Of a stretch of DNA of 64,000 nucleotides, positions 12,087 to 23,330 are shown piece after piece. Location: assembly GCA_037953745.1 (NCBI GenBank), contig JBAKBP010000753.1, positions 1 to 64,000 of the forward strand. Reading direction: 5' to 3'. Under the pieces are notes generated by a model. That model had not been told where the DNA came from, made no database searches, and saw nothing but the letters and a program-made list of their open reading frames with translations. Every line of letters begins with the position of its first letter. Position 1 is the first letter of the stretch. Source of the stretch: Lithodes maja. Its lineage: Eukaryota > Arthropoda > Malacostraca > Decapoda > Lithodidae. The position numbers and the translations under genes were made by a program.

Positions 12087-13883
12087 TGTTACGACTGGGG
12101 TTCAAATATATCAGGGCTCTTATTCATTGGACTAGTAATGGCATAAATGTTACAACGGAAAGCGCTAGCTCCAACCTCTGAAGTATATTCCCAGTGAACA
12201 AAGAACACAAATACTCTACAGAGTTCTATATGCAATAATAGGCTATCAAACTCTCAATAAATGTGCGTCTACTCTAGGCTTAATGTTATGTGAAAACAGC
12301 CTATTACTACCTATAACCGAAGGTGCTTGGTTATGGTATGCAAAGTAAGGTGGTAAGAGAATTTACAGCTTACGTTACTTTAATCAATAAATGTCAGGCA
12401 CTCCTGCATGAAAGAAAGTGCACTAAAGTCCTTCAACACTAACAAGGAATCTTCTTTAAATGTTAGATGCTATAAAGATGCTCGTATCGGAAATGGAACC
12501 CAAAAAGGCAGGCAGCGGAACAATGCTCGTGCAGGCTATGCACACAAAAAGGCAGAACATAATATATAATGCCGTCGGAGCCAAGAATATCCTAAACACT
12601 ACAACACTAATAATAATCGCCACGACAATGCAGTATTCCTATCAACAAAAAGAGCCTAAGTCGTTTGTGTCTCAATACATCAAACTAGGCTACGAAATGC
12701 TTGTGTAATCATAAATGGGTATGCATAAAAAGAGTAATTAGGTTAATATACTTAATGTCTACTGTGACTGATAAAGTCTAGCTAGAGTCAATGATACGAG
12801 ATACTGGTGCGCATGGCATGCTGCATAGCCTAGTGCAAATCTCAAGTCTGTGCGTCAAATATTACGTTATAATGAAGGGTAGCTCTCTTGAGAAACCTTA
12901 ATACCGAAGTATTAAGCGTTCTCCTGGCGTACCTCAAAGACAAACAATCGAGACTAGAACAGTGCAGAATGGTATAGGCAAAAAACCCTCATTCGTGCAT
13001 GCTCTACTCTCAATGGCACACAGACTAGAATTTACTCAATCAACTCCAGTTCTCAGGTATGTCGTGCCGCTTTTAACTGAAGCCAGCACTCATAGGAAAC
13101 AATACCTATAATATCAGACTCCTAGTCTAGCATTATCTAATCCAGCAGAACACTAATAATTATAGGAAGCGGCAATATGAAAGCCAACCAATGCTTCGTG
13201 ATCCACTTATCTTAACAACTAACATACATAGGTTATATCAGACCTTAACACACAATACAACTGGCCAGCATGAAGCTGATTTTGCAGAGTTAACCAGAGG
13301 GGATATAATGTTAATAAAGAGGTGGTGAAAGATATGGAGAATGAGAGAGATAGGCAGAGGAAAAGATTCTCAGGTACGGAGTGGGGACAGATAGCAAGGG
13401 AAAAAAGATGAGTGTGTTCTAGAAACCAGATCTGAGGGAGAGAGTGGCGAGGAACCAGTATATATACTCGCACTAGCTCGAGCCGCGTGGGAAAACAGCG
13501 GTTACAAGTGATCTAGCCACTAACAAGAGCTCGCAGCATGGTAAGGGCCTCTCTCCACCAACCCCCGCGAGGCAGCCAGCCGTGACGTCATCGAGCGGGA
13601 CAAAAAACACTGCGCGCCCCCTCTCACTCTGTTCTACTCTCTCTCTCTCTCCCAGATCCCATCATTACTAGTTAATGATAAAATATATACTTTACAATTA
13701 AATATATAAAGCCTTGACATGGGCGAAAACAAAGAGCCTTTCTGGACTGCCCATGACACGAGCTTTCATATGAAATAAAGCACACTCTAATACATAAACT
13801 GTAGCCCCATCCACTGCCCTGGCGATCCTAGTGAGTCACTGTAGGACAAGCCATGCGGTTCTAACGGAGTGGTCAACGTCACA
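12087..13883 (-). repeat. LTR of Ty3/Gypsy element 1 (3' LTR in element orientation)
   Basis: This 1797-bp block matches 18089-19889 throughout, with scattered substitutions and small indels. Both copies begin TGTTA and end GTCACA in plus orientation, giving the TG...CA termini of LTRs. It contains a (CT)n run near 13630 and small ORFs that are not genes. It is the 3' LTR because the element's genes read leftward. The left flank is the 66-bp minisatellite. I could not see a matching target-site duplication across the pair. Confidence 0.93.
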
Positions 13884-13903
13884 CCCCCCCCAAGATTTTT
13901 CTC
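13884..13903 (-). promoter_or_regulatory. Polypurine tract of LTR element 1
   Basis: Next to the inner edge of the 3' LTR, the minus strand reads AAAAATCTTGGGGGGGG. This is the expected position and composition of the plus-strand DNA primer of an LTR retrotransposon. Element 2 has a related tract at 48764-48780. Confidence 0.8.
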
Positions 13904-14357
13904 AGAGGCCCCAAGGCTCACAAAAATCTGATGGTTAGAACCCATGCTATATCTCCACTTCCCATCACCCAGCGGCAGTAAAATATCTGGCACAGTTCTT
14001 CAACAAAACATTTTTTCAAAATTATAACCCTCCCAACACAATACGTTAAATTATATGTAGTTATGCTCCTCAAGAGCGAGCTTCTCTAGCCCAGCATTCT
14101 GAGAGGAGTGCAACTCAGAATTACTTCTATAACATACTGAAAAAATTCAACTATCAAAGAAAGTGTTTTTATTTGATTTTTATGTTTTTAATTTGTTTAT
14201 TTTGGCTGCACTATAGGGGCAAGCCTAGTTTTTTCTTCTATACCAAACGCTCAACTCCTGCTTTACGACCCAATACGCTGGGCTACAACCGCGAGCCAAC
14301 AAGCACCAAGCGCAAAATACTATTCAAACTAAAGCAGGAGGCTACCCGTGTGTCAAT
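13904..14357 (-). other. 3' untranslated part of LTR element 1
   Basis: Lies between the RNase H ORF and the polypurine tract; homologous to 48781-49243 of element 2 (for example CTTCTGAGAGGAGTRCAACTC and ACGACCCAATACGCTGGGC). No coding signal. Confidence 0.7.
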
Positions 14358-14954
14358 CTACCCAGGATCATATACCCTTGAACGACCATCTGCAACCACG
14401 TTGTCACAACCGGCAATATGGCGTATGTCCAGGTTATATACCAGTAACCTTAGTGACCACCTGGTCAGCCTCATATTCCGATTGTGAAACTGGTCCAAGA
14501 ACTTGAGAGGGTGATGATCTGGGTAAACTACAACGACCGGACCATAGGCTGGAACATAGACCTCGAAATGCGCCAGCGCAAGCACAACCGCCAGCAGCTC
14601 CTCCTCGACAACAGAGCAGCTCCCCTGGGCCGAATTGTACTTCTCCGAGCAGAAATTAACAGGATGCTCCAGCCAATCATCGTCCTTTTCCACAAGGACG
14701 GCACCAGCCCCCACACCACTAGCCTCCGTTGCTAGTTGGAAAGGTAGGCTAAAGTCAGGGGCCCTGAGGATCGGGTGAGTGCACAACAGGTGTTTTACTT
14801 CTCTAAACACCTTCTCACACTCAGGCGCCCATTTGAACTTCTTATCCTTCCAGTTATCCTCCACCTGAGCTTGACTGTCCCATTCTCCTTCTCCACCTTG
14901 ACTGCTAAACGTCATCACAGGCACAGTGAGAGGCTCAGGGGGGGTGCCTCCCAT
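14358..14954 (-). pseudogene. Ty3/Gypsy element 1: RNase H region; RT deleted
   Basis: The start of the frame matches the spacer downstream of integrase. It then jumps directly to the end of the RT/RNase H linker (FKWAPEC), whereas element 2 has about 290 residues of RT there. The RNase H-like part follows (ATEASGVGAGAVL, VVEEELLAVVLAL, YPDHHPLKFL, DIRHIAGCDNVVADGRSR). The first RNase H Asp is Glu here, and the TD of the third motif is PD. The copy thus has neither RT nor a credible RNase H. Confidence 0.88.
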
Positions 14955-17211
14955 ACTCCTTCATGAGATTAACGTGACATAACTGATTGCGCTTCCGTCT
15001 GTCTGGAGTGGCTACCAAGTAATCCAGGTCTGATAGCTCCTCAACCACCCTATAAGGACCAGCGTACTTCGTGGATAAGGGGTGACCTACAAGGGGCAGT
15101 AGAATCAACACCTCCTGACCCACGTGAAACTCCCTGAGTTCAACCTTGAGGTCGTACCTGTCCTTCCTGAGGGCCTGAGAGCTAGTCAAATTACGGCCAG
15201 CCAACTCCAGACTGCGCAACATCCGTTCTCGACTGTTGAGGACACACTTGAGCATAGAACAAGGTTTTTCTGCGCCCTCCCATACTTCTTCAACCATATG
15301 GAGAGGCCCTCTGGCACGGTGTCCAAAGACGAGCTCATTAGGGCTGAATCCCAAACTCTCCCCAGGTACCTCCCGCACAGCAAACAAAACACATGGCAGG
15401 CCAAGATCCCAATCCTTCCCACTCTCAAAGCAACAACAACGAAGCACAGATTTCAAGGCTGGGTGCCATCGCTCTAACACACCCTGGCTCTCCGGATGAT
15501 ACGCAGATGACACAACCCCAACAATCCCATGCTGCGGCATTGCTTGAACAAAGAGGCTAGAAGTGAAGTTGGGTCCCTGGACTGACTGAACCCCCTGCGG
15601 GTAACCATACCGGGAGAAATACACTAGAAAGCTTTGGACGACCGTCTTCGCCGACCCATTTCTCATAGGGTACGCGTCAGGGTACCTTGTTGCTACATCT
15701 CCCGACTGTGCATCACTGTCCTCCTTCAACTCTTTCGTCTTTTTAAGCCCATCCTCTGCCCCTTCAGGAACAGTTACTGGGTCTTCTCCAGACTCGAAAT
15801 GTGGCCCTAATAATGAGTCCCCGATAAGGTCCGTTGACACTAAACTCTCAACCGCATCAACTTTCAACCCCTTCTCGGTACCCTTCCTCCGCTGATCTAA
15901 AGACTGTTGACCAGAATGTGACTCCCTGGATGCAGAATCTCCGGTGACAACACACGCCATAGGCTGCCCCGGACACTTCTCAACCCACTCCTGCTCCTCC
16001 CTACTCACGTCGGCCGGCTTCTCGGCAACGACCAAGGGTGGAGCCTCAGAAGTAGGTCCCGCAAAGTCGTTGCCGAGAAGGAGGTCGACGCCCCCAACAG
16101 GTAACTTCTCCACAATTCCTACATCCAGGTCCCGAGTCACACCATCAACTTCCACCTTCATTCTTACAAGTGGGTATGACCTTGTCGCATTAACTCCCTG
16201 AACCACAACCACCCGCGCCGTATTGACAGGTTTACCAGTGAAATTTCTCAACAGTGTTTGCGATGCCCCAGTGTCACGCAAAATTCTCACCTCATGTCTT
16301 CTACCCCCCCACTCCACACAACCGAGTCCCCTGTGGTCACTAAAGGCATCACAGACAGGGAATAAGCCTTCCGGATCCTTCTGCACTGGCAGTGTATTTA
16401 CCTCGGAAGAAACGCCTCTAACAAACTCCGATGTCCTCTTGAACACTCCAATGCCGTGAGCAAAAGACACGGCTGCCGGAGGAGGTCGACTAGGGCACTC
16501 ATTTGCCTTATGACCCTCCTGGTGGCAACTAAAACACATAAATTTCGGTTTTGGCTTATACTGTGATGTAAAAGGCCCCTGACTTTTCACATACGGTGTG
16601 GTGTAAGGTTTGGATTCAGTTTTAGTTTCATGGCTCTTCTGTTTAAATGTGTCATTGTTACGGGGAGGGGGAGGATAACGGTCCTTAGCACTTACATCGT
16701 ACTTCTGTGAGGACCCGCAACCCCGAATCAACGACAGCCGTCGATCATCCATTTCTGTTGCTTCGACTAGAGTTCTTGGGTTTTTCTCCTTTAAGTTCAA
16801 AGTTAGATCACCGCCCGTGCTCTTAAAGAACTGCTCCAACATCATGAACTGCTTAACTCCATCAAACGTTGTTACCTTCTCAGATCGGAGCCAGTTCCCC
16901 ATAGCATCGGACAAGTCCCGGGCGTGTTCCAAAAAGGTGCTATCTCTTCCCTTAGTTACACCCCGGAACTTCAAACGGTACGTTTCTGGTTGCAGTTCGT
17001 AAGCCCTCAGGACAGCCTCCTTGAGATCCTCATACACAATACATGACTCCAAAGGTAACGCATCGTAGGCTTTAAGACCCTTGCCTATTAATCTAGAGGA
17101 TACAAGTGCTGCCCATTTATTCTCTGGCCACTGGTGTTCCCGGCACTTCTTCTCAAAGCATGCGAAAAATTCTGTAACACCACTCTCATCAAACACCGGA
17201 ACCAGTTTCAA
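14935..17211 (-). pseudogene. Ty3/Gypsy element 1: gag (SCAN-like CA), zinc knuckle, protease, integrase
   Basis: Domains in order: a SCAN-like capsid region about residues 72-157 (ETYRLKFRG, WLRSEK, MMLEQFF, LNLKEKNPRTLVEA); a CCHC knuckle near 224 (CFSCHQEGHKANEC); an aspartic protease near 310 (LRDTGASQTLL) with GVDLLLGNDF; then an integrase remnant (TRYPDAYPM, HPESQGVLERWH) and a GPY/F module near 715 (KYAGPYRVVE). Integrase lies before RNase H, the reverse of ordinary Ty3/Gypsy. The integrase zinc finger and first Asp region are missing, and the second catalytic Asp position reads Val (QSVQGPNF). The continuous frame hides an integrase that must be dead. Confidence 0.9.
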
Positions 17212-17277
17212 TAAGTGCGAGAGAGATTGATCATGAGCACGGTTACCAGCCCCAAGTCGCTGTCCCGTTGTCTCTAC

Positions 17278-17898
17278 TCACGACTTCTCTACGTCCCTGT
17301 CGGCACAGTACCTAGTTGACTCAGCTTGGATTTTTGCTAGCTCTATTTGCTGCTCACCTGCCCTGATAGCCTTTCTCTCTTCGATCTTAGCTAATTCGAG
17401 CTGAAGCAATAATTCTGGAGATAACCCTTGAGGAGGTGAAGGTGCTACAATGTTTGAAATTACCGGTGGTCCCCCCAGGGGCAACCCACCCTGCCAGTCA
17501 CCACCCAACTGCGGAAGCGTACCCGGGGTCGGCAAACTACTGGGATGGCTGGGAGTCGAGTGTAGGGGAAGCATGGCCGAAGGGCTCTGAGCACTCAACC
17601 CATCTCGCTCACCAGTCACCCTGCCCAGTACACACGTTATCAAGTTATCCTTGGTCATGCTGCTAGTAACCGCATGACCGATAGCTGTGGCCAGGCATTG
17701 AAGACCGTACCGATCCATACCCTCCAACCGCTCGGCAGTAACAGGCCATTGCAAAAATATCCTAGCATCCTCCTCACAGTTCACCCGATTAACCCTTTCA
17801 TCATGCTGCTGTTCCTCAGTTTCGACATTACGTACTGTGTCTCCATTCTCCTCTGATCCGGTATAAGACATGATGCTCACAAAAATTTCCCACCTCAA
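17278..17898 (-). pseudogene. Ty3/Gypsy element 1: N-terminal gag
   Basis: Starts MRWEIFVSIMSYTGSEEN on the minus strand, 190 bp inside the 5' LTR. It is homologous to the start of the element 2 gag (56180-57157): IMSYTGS, EEDARIFLQWP, GLQCLATAIGHAVTSSMTKD. A coiled, charged segment of LAKIEERKA type follows; element 2 has several more repeats of it. A stop after DVEKS separates this part from the SCAN-like part at 17211, although element 2 reads through the same point, so the break is a mutation of this copy. Confidence 0.85.
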
Positions 17899-18065
17899 TC
17901 TTCAGAAAAGAAGTACCCCAAACTCTTATACCTCAATATACACACAAAAATTCTCGGAAATACTCAAGGGCTATACTATGTTGCAAAAAACAACTATTCT
18001 TGCTGATCCCCGCAAAATATTCTCCAAAACAACAAATGTTCCCTGCTAATAAATGTAGGTTCACC

Positions 18066-18088
18066 AAATCCTAGGTAAGGTCGCCATT
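18066..18088 (-). promoter_or_regulatory. Primer-binding site region of LTR element 1
   Basis: Immediately inside the 5' LTR the minus strand reads AA then TGGCGACCTTACCTAGG. TGGCGACC next to an LTR resembles the tRNA-Arg type primer site of the 412/mdg1 group; the tRNA identity is inference. Element 2 has the same TGGCGACCT at 57360-57378. Confidence 0.65.
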
Positions 18089-19889
18089 TGTTATGAATGA
18101 GGTTTAAATATATCAGGGCTCTTATTCATTGGACTAGTAATGGCATAAATGCTACAACGGAAAGCACTAGATCCAACCTCTGATGTATATTCCCAGTGAA
18201 CAAAGAACACAAATACTCTACAGAGTTCTATATGCAATAATAGGCTATCAAACTCTCAATAAATGTGCATCTACTCTAGGCTTAATGTTATGTGAAAACA
18301 GCCTATTACTACCTATAACCGAAGGTGCTTGGTTATGGTATGCAAAGTAAGGTGGTAAGAGAAGTTACAGCTTACGTTACTTTAATCAATAAGTGTCAGG
18401 CACTCCTGCATGAAAGAAAGTGCACTAAAGTCCTTCAACACTAACAAGGAATCTTCTTTAAATGTTAGATGCTATAAAGATGCTCGTATCGGAAATGGAA
18501 CCCAAAAAGGCAGGCAGCGGAACAATGCTCATGCAGGCTATGCACACAAAAAGGCAGAATATATATAATGCCGTCGGAGCCAAGAATATCCTAAACACTA
18601 CAACAATAATAATCGCCACGACAATGCAGTATTCCTATCAACAGAAAGAGCCTAAGTCGTTTGTGTCTCCATACATCAAACTAGGCTGCGAAATGCTTGT
18701 GTAATCATAAATGGGTATGCATAAAAAGAGTAATTAGGTTAATATACTTAATGTCTACTTTGACTGATAAAGTCTAGCTAGAGTCAATGATACGAGATAC
18801 TGGTGCGCATGGCATGCCGCATAGCCTAGTGCAAATCTCAAGTCTGTGCGTCAAATATTACATTATAGGGAAGGGTAGCTCTCTTGAGAAACCTTAATAC
18901 CGAAGTATTAAGCGTTCTCCTGGCGTACCTCAAAGACAAACAATCGAGACTAGAACAGTGCAGAATGGTATAGGCAAAAAGCCCTCATTCGTGCATGCTC
19001 TACTCTCAATGGCACACAGACTAGAATTTACTCAATCAACTCCAGTTCTCAGGTATGTCGTGCAGCTTTTAACTAAAGCCAGCACTCATAGGAAACAATA
19101 CCTTATAATATCAGACTCCTAGTCTAGCATTATCTAATCCAGCAGAACACTAATAATTATAGGACGCGGTACTTAAACAATATAAATGCCAACCAATGCT
19201 TCGTGATCCACTTATCTTAACAACTAACATACATGGGTTATATCAGACCTTAACGCACAATACAACTGGCCAGCATGAAGCTGATTTTTCAGAGTTAACC
19301 AGAGGGGATATAGTCTTAATAAAAGGTGGTGAAAGATATGAAAAAAGAGAGAGGTAGGCAGAGGAAAAGATTCTCAGGTGTGGAGCGGGAGACAGGTAGC
19401 AAGGGATAAGATAGATGCGTTCTAGAAACCAGATCTGAGGGAGAGAGTGGCGAGGAACCAGTATATATACCGGGACTAGGTCGAGCCGCGTGGGAAAAAA
19501 AGCGGTAACAAGTCCTCTAGCCACTAGCAAGGGAGCTAGCAGCATGGTAAGGACCTCTCTCAACCAACCCCCACGAGGCAGCCAGCCGTGACGTCATCGA
19601 GCGGGGCAAAAACACTGCGCGCCCCCCTCTCACTCTGTTCTACTCTCTCTCTCTCTCCCAGATCCCATCATTACTAGTTAATGATAAAACATATACTTTA
19701 CAATTATATATATAAAGCCTTGACATGGGTGAAAACAAAGAGCCTTTCCGGACTGCCCATGACACGAGCTTTCATATGAAATAAAGCACACTCTAATACA
19801 TAAACTGTAGCCCCATCCACTGCCCTGGCGATCCTAGCGAGTCACTGTAGGACAAGCCATGCGGTTCTAACGGAGTGGTTAACGTCACA
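18089..19889 (-). repeat. LTR of Ty3/Gypsy element 1 (5' LTR)
   Basis: An 1801-bp partner of 12087-13883; begins TGTTATGAATG and ends AACGTCACA. Differences from the other LTR are scattered, so the insertion is not brand new. The right flank (from 19890) is unrelated to the left flank of the 3' LTR. Confidence 0.93.
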
Positions 19890-20087
19890 CTAATGTCGCG
19901 TTACATTTGCCTTTGGCAGTGCTGTATATCTTGCGAGAGTATGACTCATACTGGCTGGGGGAAGAATGGGTGGCCTGTCATGCTCCCGTTCTCTCGCCCT
20001 AGATTCTACTGGCTTTAAGGTGCTTTTAAAGCCTGTAAATTGCCATGGCGTTCCAGAACGTCTCCCGCAGTCAATGGGTTAAACATT
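19890..20087. mobile_element. Possible remnant of a TTAA-type (piggyBac-like) element end
   Basis: Ends GCAGTCAATGGG followed by TTAA. Read on the minus strand, the terminus is CCCATTGACTGCGGG, starting with CCC next to TTAA as piggyBac-type ends do. The matching left terminus is missing; the segment begins at the LTR edge. Confidence 0.4.
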
Positions 20088-20109
20088 GCTCTAAGTTTTA
20101 GAAAGTTTG

Positions 20110-22186
20110 CTGGGGGAAAGGGAATAGAATATTATGCCCCACGTGCCTTCTGCGTGTCGTGAGAGGCGACTAAAGAGGTTGGCTCGGTCGGCTTGCGACC
20201 CTCACCCGGAAAAAATACCTAAGCAAAGAAAAACGAACGAACAGCCTCGGATGCGGACGGAACCTATGTTGACGAACCACGACCGACTAAGGACATTCCT
20301 TCGGACATTCTGAGAATGGCTACATGGAATATTAGTGGCATGAATGATGGCACAAAAGAGAGAGAGGTTCTGGAAGTGCTAGTGAATGCCAGGCTGGGTG
20401 TATGTGGAATGACAGAGACCAAATGGAAAGGTTCAGATGTGAGAGAGTGGGAGTGTGGAATGGGTGTGTGTGCTGGAGTGAGTGAAGGAACAGCGAGAGA
20501 AGGTGCGTGTATGTTTGTAAGTAGCAAATGGAAGGAATGTGTAAGAGAGTATGGGTCTGTGGGTTCAAGGATTGTGTGGGTGAGAATGAAAGTAGGAATA
20601 CTAACGTGGGTGATTGTGTGTGTGTATGCCCCGACAGAGGATAAACTTGAAAGAAAGAAAGAGGAGTTCTGGATGAATGTGGCGCCGTGCCTGGAGAAGT
20701 TTGACAAGAACGAAAGAATATTTCTGATTAGGGATATGAATGGTTAGGTGGGTGATGGGAAAGTTGAGGGAGTGGTGGGAGGGTGGGGGGTACCATCAGA
20801 GGTGAATGGGAATGGTAGTGCACTTGTGGACGTATGTGTGGGGAGGAGGCTGTGGATAGCCAACACCTTCTTCCGACACAGAATGATCCACAGGTACACA
20901 TGGAAACGAGTGTAGACGATGGAGGATGAGACATTGGTGGAACGCAAGTCATTGATTGATTATGTATGTGTGGATGAACGAATGAAGAAATCTGTGATGG
21001 ATGCTAGGGTGTATAGGAGTATTGGAGGGGGTCTGCCTGATCATTATGTAATGGTAGCTAAGGTTAGGATACAACAGAAGTGGGTGAGGAGAGCTGGAGG
21101 GAGGCGAGAGGAGGGTGGAATGGTGAGGAGGGTGGAGAGGTTGCAGGAGGAGGAAGTCAGGGAGGAGGACAGGAGAGCAGTGGAAAGACTACTACGTGGG
21201 TTCGACCTGGAAGTTATGGAGGAAGTGGAGGAGATGAGCAAGGTGTTTAAGGATGAGATCTGTGCAGCATGTGAGGAGGTGTGTGGAGTGAGGAGAAGAG
21301 GGAGGGGAGTGAAAGGTACAGCATGGTGGACAGAAGAGGTAAGAATAGCTGTGGAAGAAAAGAAGAAAGCATATAGAGAGTGGTTGGGTAGTAGAGGGAA
21401 TGAATATTTCGAGAGACAGAAACGAGCAAGGTATGTGAAGAGTAAGAGGGTGGTGAAGAGAGTAGTGAAGGAAAGTAAAAGAAGAGTAGATGAGGAATTT
21501 GGAAGGAATCTGAATGTAAAATGGAGGGAGAGTAAGAAACTGTTCTGGAAAGAAGTCAAGAAAGTTAGGGAAGGTAGCAAGGGAAACAGTAAGGGTGTGA
21601 AAGATAAGAATGGGAGAATGCTAGCCGAGAAGCAAGAGAGAGTCGAAAGATGGAGGGAGTACTTCAATGAGTTGCTAAATGTAAGGAATGAAGAGCCAGT
21701 AAACATAGCTGGGTATGGTATGGGAGGGAGAAGAAGAGAAGTTGTGGAGAAGGAGGTGGGGATCAGGAGGTCAGAAGTGTGGGAAGCCATGACAAAAGTG
21801 AAGTTGGGGAAAGCACCAGGAACAGATGGAGTGTGTGGGGAAATGTTGAGGTATGGTGGTGAGATAGTGATCGAATGGGTATGGAAAATGTGCAAACTAG
21901 CATGGGAGAAGGGGAGTGCACCGATGACTGGAAGACTGGCATAATAATCCCCCTATATAAGGGCAAAGGAAAAAGAGGAGTGTGTGGTAACCACCGAGGA
22001 ATATGTCTTCTAAGCGTAGTAGGGAAGGTATACAGTAGGGTAGTGATTGAGAGAGAGAGAGAGTGAGAACGGAGAAATGGATAGGCGACGAGCAGGGAGG
22101 TTTTAGGAAGGGAAGAGGATGCGTAGATCAGATTATTACCCTGAATTGTGTTGTGGAGAAATATCTGGAGAAGAAACAAAAGGTGT
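20110..22186 (+). pseudogene. RTE-like non-LTR element: leader, endonuclease and N-terminal RT
   Basis: A leader with GTCGTGAGAGGCGACTAA (near 20157) precedes an AP-endonuclease-like region starting near 20316 (MATWNISGMND, GMTETKW, YAPTED, FLIRDMNG). A stop near 20745 and further breaks near 20915 interrupt it. From 20919 to 21944 a long frame covers the rest of the endonuclease (DYVCVDERM, LPDHYVMVAKV), a linker rich in Glu/Lys/Arg, and the start of RT (KLGKAPGTDGV, EMLRYGG). RT motif 2 continues in other frames to about 22180. The reading then meets an inverted copy of the element's own 3' part. The copy is not functional. Confidence 0.88.
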
Positions 22187-23326
22187 CTATCTATCTATCT
22201 ATTGCCTGACGCCGTGATCCCCAAAGGGGTGGCCACGAACGAACCGCCCCCATGCACCTCTGTCCCCAGTCAGTCGACGCCCCTCCCCCCAACCAGCACC
22301 GCCTTCGTTCATGTAGTTCCTCACTCCATCCTTCCACCTCATATTCGGTCTACCTCTCCCCCTCTGTCCCTCCACCTCGCTCTCGTACACCCTCTTAGTC
22401 ATTCTCTCGCTTTCCATACGTTCCATATGGCCGAACCATCTCAAGTTGTTCCTTTTCACACTTTCCAGCACATCTACCTCCACACCACACCTCCTTCTTA
22501 CTTCCTCATTAGTCTGTCTATCCCTCCATGTAACTACGCACGCACTCCTTAAGTAATTCATTTCCACTGCTCTCACTCTTGGTCTGAGTCTCTCAACCAA
22601 CGTCCATGCTTCGCTTCCGTAAGTCAGTGTCGGGATTACCACACTGTCATGCAAGGACTTCTTCACTTCCATACTGACCACCCTATTTCTTGTTACTGCT
22701 TTTAGCGTTCCTACAACCCTCTTCCCCTGTTGTACCCTCTCCCGCACCTCTTCATCCATAGTCCCATCTTTACTCAACACACTGCCCAGATACTTAAAAG
22801 AGTTGACGATCTCCATAGCCTGACCGTTCAGCTTCACCTCACACTCTGTGACTTCACCCCTTTCGAAGACCATAACCTTGCTCTTCCCCGTATTTACCTT
22901 AAAATTCCGTTTTTCGCACACTGTTCCAAACTCATTTACCAGACCCTGCAACTCCCATTCATTATCGCTCATCAGAACTGTATCATCCGCAAACAGCAGT
23001 ATAGGTAGCTTCCACTCAATTCCCTCCCTTTTCAGCGATACACCAACATCCACTGCTCTTGATAGTATTTCTTTCATACCTCCATCCATATATACAGTAA
23101 ACAACCACAGGGACATCACACACCCCTGTTTCAAACCAACATTCAGGTCAAAGAACTCGCTCTGCTCACTCTCCACACATACTGCCGCCTTTGCACCCTC
23201 ATACATGCTCTTCACTGCTTTCAGCAACTTGCCCTCTACTCTGTATATTCTAAGTACTTTCCACAAACCTTCTCTATCCACTCTGTCATAGGCCTTCTCC
23301 AAGTCCATAAAGGCAACATACACCTT
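22187..23326 (-). pseudogene. RTE-like RT C-terminal half, inverted copy
   Basis: Minus-strand frame 23323-22199 of 374 residues. It carries the RT palm from AFMDLEKAYDRV through LKQGCVMS and LLFADDTVLMS (intact FADD box), then the C-terminal SLHDSVVIPTLTYGSEAW, RWFGHMERME and RGRGRP blocks. It ends at a (TATC)n tail at 22187, which on the minus strand is (GATA)n, the tandem-repeat tail style of RTE elements. Its beginning lies 5 bp from the beginning of the direct copy that reads the other way. Confidence 0.92.
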
Positions 23327-23330
23327 TTGT

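Noticed and set aside
11032..12181. Long ORFs of 350-400 codons in all three forward frames
   Set aside because: They follow from a 66-bp T/G-rich repeat with no stop codons; the translations are low-complexity and frame-independent.
12460..12708. Small ORF starting MLDAIKMLVSEMEPK, repeated at 18462
   Set aside because: Lies inside both LTRs of element 1 in antisense, differs by frame-breaking indels, no known domain.
20264..22179. Ser/His/Leu-rich minus-strand ORFs
   Set aside because: Shadows of the purine-rich RTE-like coding strand.
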